A stretch of 57,581 nucleotides of DNA from Williamsia sp. (GTDB lineage: Bacteria; Bacteroidota; Bacteroidia; Chitinophagales; Chitinophagaceae): NCBI GenBank assembly GCA_015069695.1, contig JADCRZ010000039.1:1-57581 (forward strand), in the 5' to 3' direction. Positions 34,442 through 42,786 of the stretch are shown here, piece after piece (positions within the stretch are counted from its first letter, which is position 1; each line of letters begins with the position of its first letter). The position numbers and the translations under genes were made by a program. The notes beneath the pieces were generated by a model. The model ran no database searches. It was given only the letters and a program-made list of their open reading frames with translations, and was not told the DNA's origin.

Positions 34442-37400
34442 ATGCCAGCACCTATCAAAGCACAGTTTGAAGACCCGCGTTTTGTTTCTGTTGTTCAGGC
34501 GATCGGGCCGCAGAAAGGGGATTTTCCTTATGTACTGCTGCCTGTAAGAATCGAGACAAAATTTGTGAAAGCAGAACGGCAGCCCATCACCCAGCCGCTT
34601 ACGATTGAAAAGGCACTGGAAATCATGCAGCACCTCTGTGTGCAAGGCGCCAATATTACGCAAACACAAACAGGCGCAGGCATTGCGACCTATACCACTG
34701 AGGTGCTGGATGCGGCCAAAGCGCTGGCAGCAATGCCCCTTCCTACTGACCAGCAGGTAGAATGGATCAAGCTGCTGCGCAATGGTGTACAGAATGCATT
34801 GGTCTTTTTGCTGGAGAAAGGCGACGCCAAGTTTATCAACCTGATCAAGGAACTGGGTGATGCGTACAATAAATTATCTGCTGCCATTGATGCGCTGCCC
34901 AAGAACCCGCCTGCCGGACAAACACCTCCGCCACCTGATTCGCAAAATGTTCAACGCAACCTGTTGAAGCTGCGCATTTACCCGGATGATGTTTTTGTGC
35001 AAACCCACGAGCCGGCGCTGACGCAGGGAGAGCAGGACAGCGGCAGATCTTTTTGGAAATACTGGTGGGCTGCCAGCAACCACAAAGAATTGCAAATGGC
35101 TGCCTGGAAAACCCTGTGCACGGCGGCCGGTTCAAAAAGAGCTTCCTGGATCGCACGCAGCCTGCATCCCGGCAAGATTGATACAGCCCGGAATGGAACT
35201 TCTTTTTCAACCAAACCCTCCGCCGCTCTTGTTAAGCTCACAGATGACATGAATGCTGCTTTCGAATCCATCAACAAGCTGCCCTTTAGCAAGCCGGCTC
35301 CTGACCTGTTTGCCACCATCCGCACCAACACACCTTTTAAAGCCTTCCTGGAACACTGCAATGAAGCCCTGGCAGCTATCCAGAACGGTAAGACAGAGCA
35401 GGACTATTTACTGGAAGAAGCAAAAAGCAGCCTGGAAAAATTGCAGCCGCTGCTTGCCACGCTGGAGAGCCAGACCGGGGAACTGGACCCGGTTAAACAA
35501 ACCCAGTTTGAGCCGGAGATCACAGATATCCATAATAGCAGTGCAAAATTTGCCTCCGTTCAAGCCCTTGTAAACAGCCTGCCTGCCATTGACTACACCC
35601 AATTCACCGATGCGCTGCCTGAACCATTTGACTATCCAGCCATAGCAACAAAACCCAAAGACTGGAACAGTGCGCCGCATACGGATTGTTTGCCTTCCCG
35701 CTTTGCCGTACTCACCCGTACCGGTGATGCCTACACGCACCTGGCTTTTGGCAATCTGATCAATACCCAGGTTCAGCTCGGACTTGACCCCAACAAATTC
35801 AATGATCCTGCTGCCTTTAGCATAGATGCCAATGGCAACCTGCTCGTAGAACCCGGACTGGCCTGGATGACCGATTATGAGGAAGCCCTGAAAACGGGAT
35901 TGGCCGTTACCATCGAGATCACGGAAAAAGAGTTCAAGGAAGGATTTGACAGTGTGCTGGTGATGGGTGTGCGGGAAGGTGCAGATGCTGCCGCTGCAAA
36001 AGGCTCACTCGAAAAATTGTTTACCAACCACATTTATAGTCCGGATGGATTGAGCTTTTTAAAAGTAGGCACACCAACCAACAACACAGAAAATAAAAAA
36101 TCTTTTCTGGAGCAGGACAACGATATAGAACAACGCTTTGACCTTGAGATCAACAACAAGTTTTTTGGCGCAAACGAGCCGGACAAGATGCAGGCAACTG
36201 ACGGCAAATGGCTCACCGATGCATTGGGTTTTGATCCGGCTGTTTTTCAGTACGCCAATGGCAGCGGCAACACGGAAATTGCAAATGCCCTGGTAATGAA
36301 CCGGGCTCTCTGGCATGCAGGAGCCGGCCATTTTATGGAAGACATGGCTGACACCTTGTTCACCTACGACAATATCAGGCGGACAGAAGATTTTTTTACC
36401 AACTACTGCTTTGGCCGCGGTATGCTGCCCTCCCTGCAGATCGGGCGGCAGCCTTATGGCATTCTGGTTACGAGTGCGTTCTCCCGCTGGGAAGCCATCC
36501 GCAACAATGCCATACCGGCGCTCACTTACAACGAGGTAGCCACCACGAACGGGGTTGATCCGCTGCCACCTGAGCTGGAGCAAAAGCTGCAGCAACGATT
36601 TGATGTGCATCTGATGCAGGTGCTGCAATACATGAATGGGGTTATCTGGAAAAGTCTGCTCGCCCAGGTGCCGCACGCAGGCACTTTTTTCAACGGCGAC
36701 CAGCAGCAGAAATTTATGCACATGCTCGGACTGCATGCCACCTCGCTGGAATATTTTTACCGTTACAGCATCAATGCCCCTGAACCCAACAGCGACAGCC
36801 AGAGCGACGGCACCAAGCCGTTCAACCCGGGTGATTTTTTTAACCCGGAGTCCCTGGCAGGTCCGTTTGACGCACTGATGGCAAAAAACATTTTTGCACC
36901 ATCATTTGATTTTGCAGATGAAAGGCCGGATTTCGCTACAGGCAAAACACCGGCACAGGTAGAAAGCGCCCGCAAGAACCGCATCTTTCAACAATTTACA
37001 AACAGCCGCGTATATGCCGGCAGGCTGATCCAGCTTCGCAACCACATTCCCGGAAACATCATCGAACCTGTTGAGTTATCTCACGAGCACGGGCTCAGCA
37101 AGCTGCCCGGCAGAAATGAAGATTATATAGACTGGCTGCTATCGAATCATCCCAATACCCTCTATGGCCACAATGAGATCGGCAATCCTGCAGCCATTCC
37201 TTCCCAATCCCTGCTTTTTCTGATGCTCCGGCAATCGTTGCTGCAGGCTTACCAGGAGGCTGCGCTCAGCATGATGCAAAAAGAAAACCTGATTACCCAT
37301 GGCCGCAGAAGGGAGATGGGGAACAAAAATTATTTTATGTATACCCAGGTATCTCCCAATATCTGGCGGCCCCTCTACTTAACAAAATGGCATTTGCTCT

Positions 37401-40201
37401 TTGAAAGTTTTACCGGATTGAACACCATCAGTCAACTGGCATTTTCAGGAAAACCGGACAACAATCCGTTCTACAAATACATGACCATGCCGGGCAGTTT
37501 CGGGTCGATGGCCAATTATATGGACGATGTCAGAAACCCCGGCGAACTGGTAAAGCATGTATACCGCGCCTCACACAAACAGGATTTCAACAAACTCACT
37601 GGGGTCAGAAATGCCATCCAGCAATTGAAACGGATCTCCACTGCCGATCTGGAGATCCTGTTCGCGGAGCAAATGGACATGCTGACCTACCGCCTGGATG
37701 CCTGGACCCTGGGCATGGCCAACAGGCGCCTGTTGCAGCTGCGCGAAAAAAATAGCCAGGGGCTTTACATGGGTGCCTACGCGTATGTTGAAAATCTGCG
37801 GCCTGCTGCACAGAAGTCGCCCCTTACAGACAGCAACAAGCTCAAAGACTTCAAGCTGGCCGCAGGCAAACCGGTTTATCATGAAGCCGATAACCAGGGC
37901 TTTGTTCACGCACCTTCCATCAACCAGGCGATCACGGCAGCAGTGCTCAGAAGTGCTTACAAAGCCAACGGAGATGAAGACATCCACAACCGGCTGGCAG
38001 TAAATATTTCATCGGCCCGCGTGCGCATGGCCCTGAACCTGATCGAAGGCATCCGCAACGGACAAGAGCTGGGTGCTATCCTGGGCTTTCAGTTTGAACG
38101 CGGTTTGCATGAACGGTATGGAACTGTTGAACTGGATAAATTTATCCAGCCCTTCCGCAAAGCTTACCCGCTTACCCAGCAGGTGCTGGAATCTGCCGGC
38201 GGAACCCCTGCCTATGTAAGCCAGGTGGTAAACGGTGCAGAGATGCTGCAGGACATCTACAAAGAAATTCAATGGCTGCAATTTCCTACAGGTGATACGC
38301 TGGGCACCCTGCTGAAAGCATCCAATTACAGCGCCCTTCCTGGAAAAATTAAAAATCTAATTCAAAGCGCTTTACAAACAGGCGATAATGCAACGAAAGT
38401 GTTTGATTCCATCATAGAAGAAATAGACAGGATGGCCGATGCCTTTGATGCGCTGGGCGATCTCGCGATTTCCGAAAGTGTATACCAGATCGTGCAAGGC
38501 AATCATGTGCGGGCAGCCGCCATGCTGACGGCCCTGGCGGAGCATAAGAATATTCCGGATCCGCAGATCATTCAAACAAACCGGAGCGGTACTGTTGTTA
38601 CGCACCGGCTCGTACTCAACCTGCCTGCTCACACAGACCTGTTTACCACACCACCGGGCTGGGAAGGCCGCGGCTCTTACCGCTCCTTCACCGAACCCAG
38701 TCTCAACTACTGGCTGGGAACGATCCTCGGTGATCAGCACAGCTTTAAATGCACTGTAACCCTCAAGGGCAGAGAAAACCTTCTCAAAGAAACCCTCTCC
38801 CTTGCTGAATTAAACTGGCAGCCGATCGACTTTTTCTCCCTGCCGGGCGGGGAAGAAGAGTTAAAGCAGGTTGTACAGAACTGGTACCGGCTTCAGCACA
38901 AGCTTTTTGATGCGCCGGTAGAAATCGATCCCGCAGAAAGAGGGGCTGATTGGAATGCGGGCGACAGAACCATCAGGGAATTGTTCCTGCAACTGGCGCA
39001 TGTACGCAACCTGCTCAGCAATGCCCGCATGGCAGGTGCAGGCGACCTGTTGGGTCCGGATGCGGAAGCAGACCCAAAAAATCCAGGCAATTATGACGGG
39101 GCAGAGTACGGCAAGCGCGTAAGAACCGCTTACCAATCGTTGCAGATGCTTAACCAGGCCATCAGCCAGGAAGCTTTTGTGGCAGCAGTTCTAAGCGGCA
39201 GCAAAGCAGTCGCGGAAGTGGTTGCACAAACCGGCGACTTCGACAAGATCATGCAGCACCTCAACAACGCCCTGCTGATGGGCATTCCGCATGCAGGCTC
39301 TCTCCAGTTCAGCGGCTCCGACGAACAAGCCAGGTTTGCGGAGGCCCTGCAACACCTGCTGAATATTTACAAAGAATCGGCATCGCGCAAAAGCAATGCC
39401 CATGACCTGCTTGGCGTGCTGGATAGCAGCCAGGAGACAGGTTTCAAAATTGAAAAGCTCGGAGAGCTGGCCAAACTTTTATTTGGCAAGCAGTTTACCG
39501 CCATTCCGCTGTACATGCCGGCAAATGCCGTCAACATCAATGCCCAGCTAACACTTCCACCTGATAAACACATCACCCGCCAGCTGGGTACCGGTGCGGC
39601 TGAGAACTGGCTGCAAAGTATTGCCAGGGTAAGAAAGCGGATGCAAGATCTGGCCCTTCTTCGCCAGGCGGAAGATATGAACGACTTGGCTATCACCCCG
39701 CTCCAGCCCGTTCAGTTTCCTTTCTCGGAAGGCGATTACTGGCTCGGCATGCAATACCCTGACAGTTACAAACCAGCCGAAGACAAGCTCAGCCTGGTGC
39801 TTGTCAACGATACCCAGTTCTCTGCGCAGACCACTCAATCCGGACTGATCATTGATGAATGGCTGGAGATCATTCCGGGCAGGGAAGAAACCTCCGGTAT
39901 TGCTTTTCACTTTAACCAGCCTGATGTAACGGCACCACAGGCGATCCTGCTGGCTGTTCATCCGCGCACCGATGATATGTGGACCTTCGACGATCTGGTG
40001 CATACCGTTGATGACACCATTGCGCTCGCCAAAAACAGGATCATAGAACCTGATCTGGTCAACCAATCCGTGTTCAATCACGCGCTGCCTGCGATGGCAG
40101 CTGAAGTCACCCCTTCTACCTCCTTTATCAACCAGCCGGCCAACCCGCTGGGCAATGTAGTGGAGATGGATTTTGCCCAAGTTAAAAACCCGACAACCTA
40201 A
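34442..40201 (+). CDS. Conserved giant protein of unknown function (1919 aa)
   Basis: 1919 aa, the largest product in the window. I chose the ATG at 34442 (MPAPIKAQFEDPRF) behind an A-rich leader; an in-frame ATG at 34322 overlaps the previous gene by 23 bases and adds 40 residues of unlikely composition. Visible blocks: FPYVLLPVRIETKFV (about 30-45), LRIYPDDVFVQTHEPALTQGE (about 175-195), RGMLPSLQIGRQPYGILVTS (about 660-680), ALVMNRALWHAGAGHFMEDM, and a C-terminal region with IIDEWLEIIPGREETSGIAFHF (about 1800-1825). Much of the chain is predicted helical from its Leu/Ala/Gln spacing. No signal, transmembrane segment or nucleotide-binding motif is seen. The stop is 5 bases before the next ATG. 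Confidence 0.76.
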   Translation: MPAPIKAQFEDPRFVSVVQAIGPQKGDFPYVLLPVRIETKFVKAERQPITQPLTIEKALEIMQHLCVQGANITQTQTGAGIATYTTEVLDAAKALAAMPLPTDQQVEWIKLLRNGVQNALVFLLEKGDAKFINLIKELGDAYNKLSAAIDALPKNPPAGQTPPPPDSQNVQRNLLKLRIYPDDVFVQTHEPALTQGEQDSGRSFWKYWWAASNHKELQMAAWKTLCTAAGSKRASWIARSLHPGKIDTARNGTSFSTKPSAALVKLTDDMNAAFESINKLPFSKPAPDLFATIRTNTPFKAFLEHCNEALAAIQNGKTEQDYLLEEAKSSLEKLQPLLATLESQTGELDPVKQTQFEPEITDIHNSSAKFASVQALVNSLPAIDYTQFTDALPEPFDYPAIATKPKDWNSAPHTDCLPSRFAVLTRTGDAYTHLAFGNLINTQVQLGLDPNKFNDPAAFSIDANGNLLVEPGLAWMTDYEEALKTGLAVTIEITEKEFKEGFDSVLVMGVREGADAAAAKGSLEKLFTNHIYSPDGLSFLKVGTPTNNTENKKSFLEQDNDIEQRFDLEINNKFFGANEPDKMQATDGKWLTDALGFDPAVFQYANGSGNTEIANALVMNRALWHAGAGHFMEDMADTLFTYDNIRRTEDFFTNYCFGRGMLPSLQIGRQPYGILVTSAFSRWEAIRNNAIPALTYNEVATTNGVDPLPPELEQKLQQRFDVHLMQVLQYMNGVIWKSLLAQVPHAGTFFNGDQQQKFMHMLGLHATSLEYFYRYSINAPEPNSDSQSDGTKPFNPGDFFNPESLAGPFDALMAKNIFAPSFDFADERPDFATGKTPAQVESARKNRIFQQFTNSRVYAGRLIQLRNHIPGNIIEPVELSHEHGLSKLPGRNEDYIDWLLSNHPNTLYGHNEIGNPAAIPSQSLLFLMLRQSLLQAYQEAALSMMQKENLITHGRRREMGNKNYFMYTQVSPNIWRPLYLTKWHLLFESFTGLNTISQLAFSGKPDNNPFYKYMTMPGSFGSMANYMDDVRNPGELVKHVYRASHKQDFNKLTGVRNAIQQLKRISTADLEILFAEQMDMLTYRLDAWTLGMANRRLLQLREKNSQGLYMGAYAYVENLRPAAQKSPLTDSNKLKDFKLAAGKPVYHEADNQGFVHAPSINQAITAAVLRSAYKANGDEDIHNRLAVNISSARVRMALNLIEGIRNGQELGAILGFQFERGLHERYGTVELDKFIQPFRKAYPLTQQVLESAGGTPAYVSQVVNGAEMLQDIYKEIQWLQFPTGDTLGTLLKASNYSALPGKIKNLIQSALQTGDNATKVFDSIIEEIDRMADAFDALGDLAISESVYQIVQGNHVRAAAMLTALAEHKNIPDPQIIQTNRSGTVVTHRLVLNLPAHTDLFTTPPGWEGRGSYRSFTEPSLNYWLGTILGDQHSFKCTVTLKGRENLLKETLSLAELNWQPIDFFSLPGGEEELKQVVQNWYRLQHKLFDAPVEIDPAERGADWNAGDRTIRELFLQLAHVRNLLSNARMAGAGDLLGPDAEADPKNPGNYDGAEYGKRVRTAYQSLQMLNQAISQEAFVAAVLSGSKAVAEVVAQTGDFDKIMQHLNNALLMGIPHAGSLQFSGSDEQARFAEALQHLLNIYKESASRKSNAHDLLGVLDSSQETGFKIEKLGELAKLLFGKQFTAIPLYMPANAVNINAQLTLPPDKHITRQLGTGAAENWLQSIARVRKRMQDLALLRQAEDMNDLAITPLQPVQFPFSEGDYWLGMQYPDSYKPAEDKLSLVLVNDTQFSAQTTQSGLIIDEWLEIIPGREETSGIAFHFNQPDVTAPQAILLAVHPRTDDMWTFDDLVHTVDDTIALAKNRIIEPDLVNQSVFNHALPAMAAEVTPSTSFINQPANPLGNVVEMDFAQVKNPTT

Positions 40202-40206
40202 ATCAT

Positions 40207-42075
40207 ATGCCTGGAACCAATGTTTATTTTGATCCCTTCCGTGCCTGGAACCGTCTGGAACCCGTATCCCGGAAGGCTGAGTTCGACAAAGTGCTGGAGT
40301 GCGGCGTGCATGATGCCTTGTGGATGCTCACCCGCCAATGGCAGTTTGGCGAGTTCAAGGGAGAAGACGCCGGCTCTGCCATCCTTGCCAAAGTGCTGAT
40401 GCAGACAAGCACCATTACCCGCACCAAACTGGGAGGGGGAACTGCCCAAAAATGGTCAGACGGCCAGCCGCTGGAAAAAACGGTCGAAGGCCTGGCCTGG
40501 AAACCCGATCTGACCGTTCAACTGGAAGCTGCCTTTGCTTTTTTGCAATACCTGCAAACTGCTGCAAAGGGGGCCGGATTGGCAGACTTTAACCGGAAAG
40601 CCCATAAAGAGAAATTAAGGGAGTTGTTTCCGCTTGCGCCTGTACCGCCCATCGATCCGGCCGATCCCGCAAGGGCCATCGTCCAAAAAGCTGCGCAGCT
40701 AAGCCGCGAAAAGGCGGTGGAAATGGAACAGGTATCTGCTGCGCGTTATTTTGATGGTTATCTCCTGTATCAATCTGCAGCTGCCAATGTCCGCGACACA
40801 GCAGCCAAAGTAGCGGCTGTAAACCCTGCCCACAGTGCTGTAATTGGAACAGCCCTGCGCCAGCTGACAGCCTGGTTTCAGCAAACCTATGGCGATCAGT
40901 TGGCAACAGCCAACAAGGCATGGAACCCGGCCCGCATGGAATACCAGTTTGCCTGTGCCGTACCCCAAACGGGGGCCAACAACACAGTGCTGTCGGCCAG
41001 CGAGTATTACACCGGCGAGCTGGACTGGTATGCATTTGACGTAAACAAAAGGGAAGCCGCAGAAGGACTTTCAGGCGAAGCAACAGGGGAAGAAGGAGCG
41101 GCTATGGGTTCCCGTTTGATGACGGTGATTCCCACACAGGCCAGCTTCCCGGGCGCACCCAGTGCACGGTGGTGGCAGTTTGAAAACGGCCGTGTTGATT
41201 TAGGCAACATCAATGCCGGTAAAACAGATATTGCCAAGATGATCTTTACCGAATACGCGATGCTGTACAATACCGATTGGTTTATGGTACCCTACCCGGT
41301 ACCGGCAGGCAGCTTGTGCGAGGTAAAAGGCATTGTGGTCACAGATACATTTGGCGAGCAGTCGTTTGTAGAGGCGGCTGTGCAGGGCGAAACAGATGAC
41401 TGGTCGGGATGGGGCATGTTCAACTTAAGTACGCAACATGCGGATGGTGTGCGCAACTTACCAGCTGATACCCGCCTGTTTATTCCGCCTGCAACCGTCA
41501 AAACGATCGAAAGCGAACCGGTGGAAGAAGTGCATTTTGTACGCGATGAACTCTCGAACCATGTCTGGGCCATTGAGACCAGGCTGGCTGACGGTTTGGG
41601 TGGGAGCATGGACGGCTATGAAGCAGCGCGGGCAGTTACAGGAAAGCTGGAAGAGTGGGCAGACAGACCGGATAAACCGGTGGAGCAGGAAACCAAGCTC
41701 ACCTACAGCCTGGCCAATACCGTCCCTGAAAACTGGATTCCCTTTTTGCCCGTTCACGTAAAGGATAGCAACCGGGCCATACAGCTCCAGCGGGCGGCTA
41801 TGCCCCGCCTGTTCCGCAACAGCTACACACATGTGCGCCCCCGTACCGATCTGTTGCGCACGGACATCAACGAAGCCAATGAGCAAACCCATCCATTCTA
41901 TATCCACGAAGAAGAAGTGCCCCGCGCCGGTATCCGGGTAAAATCCACCCACCAGAGAACCCGCTGGTACAACGGCGCCGTCATCAACTGGTACGGCTAC
42001 CGCAAAACAGCCGGCAAAGGCGAAGGTTCCAGCGGCCTGGAGTTTGATTGTCTGAACCTTGATTCACAAGATTAG
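40207..42075 (+). CDS. Conserved protein of unknown function (622 aa), last gene of giant-protein operon
   Basis: 622 aa. The N-terminus PGTNVYFDPFRAWNRLEPV leads to the block ALWMLTRQWQFGEFKGEDAGSA (about 37-58), probably a family signature. The C-terminal part has HVRPRTDLLRTDINEANEQTHPF, TRWYNGAVINWYGYRK and GEGSSGLEFD. There is no export signal or known domain. It starts 5 bases after the 1919-aa gene, so translation is probably coupled. The last codons (CLNLDSQD, stop TAG) are written in sequence of the dispersed repeat family, so the original C-terminus may have been replaced or extended by a few residues. Function unknown. Confidence 0.76.
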   Translation: MPGTNVYFDPFRAWNRLEPVSRKAEFDKVLECGVHDALWMLTRQWQFGEFKGEDAGSAILAKVLMQTSTITRTKLGGGTAQKWSDGQPLEKTVEGLAWKPDLTVQLEAAFAFLQYLQTAAKGAGLADFNRKAHKEKLRELFPLAPVPPIDPADPARAIVQKAAQLSREKAVEMEQVSAARYFDGYLLYQSAAANVRDTAAKVAAVNPAHSAVIGTALRQLTAWFQQTYGDQLATANKAWNPARMEYQFACAVPQTGANNTVLSASEYYTGELDWYAFDVNKREAAEGLSGEATGEEGAAMGSRLMTVIPTQASFPGAPSARWWQFENGRVDLGNINAGKTDIAKMIFTEYAMLYNTDWFMVPYPVPAGSLCEVKGIVVTDTFGEQSFVEAAVQGETDDWSGWGMFNLSTQHADGVRNLPADTRLFIPPATVKTIESEPVEEVHFVRDELSNHVWAIETRLADGLGGSMDGYEAARAVTGKLEEWADRPDKPVEQETKLTYSLANTVPENWIPFLPVHVKDSNRAIQLQRAAMPRLFRNSYTHVRPRTDLLRTDINEANEQTHPFYIHEEEVPRAGIRVKSTHQRTRWYNGAVINWYGYRKTAGKGEGSSGLEFDCLNLDSQD

Positions 42076-42203
42076 AGGGAATGTCCTGAACCATGATTTA
42101 CAGGATGGAAGGGATTCAGGAGATTGTGTGCGGGTGGATCCGTGTAATCCTGGTTCAGACAAAAGCACCCTGAATTCTCCCATCCTGTAAATCATGGTTC
42201 AGG
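42052..42203. repeat. Composite palindromic repeat, copy E
   Basis: A first arm CTGAACCTTGATTCACAAG (from 42052) lies inside the end of the 622-aa gene. A second arm pair forms a perfect 24-bp inverted repeat (42085-42108 with 42180-42203). Between them lie GAGATTGTGTGCGGGTGGA and an inverted TAATCCTGGTTCAGAC. The GC-rich core of copies A-C is missing. Position after an operon end is compatible with terminator activity. Confidence 0.85.
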
Positions 42204-42247
42204 CTATGGTCACAATTACTAAATCCTTGCAAAAATCGCGTTGGTTA

Positions 42248-42277
42248 TTGATCAGAATCGTGCATGAAGTATCTTTA
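42248..42277 (+). promoter_or_regulatory. Bacteroidota-type promoter of the dsbD operon
   Basis: TTG at 42248-42250, a 19-base spacer, then TATCTTTA at 42270-42277, one mismatch from TAnnTTTG. The start codon of the 150-aa gene is 37 bases further on. Confidence 0.5.
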
Positions 42278-42313
42278 GTGCGCTTTTTTCTTCATGGCAC
42301 TAAATTCTGATTC

Positions 42314-42766
42314 ATGAAAAAACTTTTATTTGTTTGTTTGTTTTTAGTCATCGGCATTGTTTCCTATAGCCAGGTCGTCAATCCCGTGAAATGGTCGTTC
42401 AGTTCAAAAAAATTGGATGCAAACACCTATGAAGTTCATCTTACTGCGATGATCGACAAGGGTTGGCACACGTATTCTCAAACCACGCCTGAGGGCGGAC
42501 CGGTTCCCACCGCAATCAGCTTTACAAAAAATCCACTGGTAAGCATTGAAGGCAAGGTGAAAGAATTAGGCAAGATGGAACAACACCATGAACCGCTGTT
42601 TGGTGTGGATGTAAAACAATTTTCCGATAAGGTAGATTTCGTACAGGTCGTAAAAGTGAAAGGTTCAGCCAATACAACAGTTGCCGGCACCATTGAATCA
42701 ATGGCCTGTAACGACAAACAATGTCTTCCTCCTTCTACTGAAAAATTTTCTGTTGCACTTAAATAG
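42314..42766 (+). CDS. Periplasmic DsbD N-terminal-like domain protein
   Basis: 150 aa with a signal peptide (MKKLLFVCLFLVIGIVSYSQ). The mature part matches the DsbD alpha (N-terminal) immunoglobulin-like domain: VNPVKWSFSSKKLDAN, MIDKGWHTYSQTTPEGGP and a Cys pair at 132 and 137 (ACNDKQC). This domain takes electrons from the membrane part of DsbD and passes them to periplasmic partners. It lies 20 bases upstream of the full DsbD gene, so the two form an operon and probably work together. The Cys pair is absent from the equivalent region of the downstream DsbD. Confidence 0.85.
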   Translation: MKKLLFVCLFLVIGIVSYSQVVNPVKWSFSSKKLDANTYEVHLTAMIDKGWHTYSQTTPEGGPVPTAISFTKNPLVSIEGKVKELGKMEQHHEPLFGVDVKQFSDKVDFVQVVKVKGSANTTVAGTIESMACNDKQCLPPSTEKFSVALK

Positions 42767-42786
42767 CAAGCCCCAATAATATCCGC

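Noticed and set aside
39548-40180. 210-aa minus frame opposite the 1919-aa gene
   Set aside because: Shadow frame opposite a continuous coding region with conserved-looking motifs.
26041-42075. Interpretation of the giant cluster as a phage or tailocin
   Set aside because: No capsid, sheath, tube, baseplate ATPase or lysis gene can be recognised, and the genes do not follow phage order.
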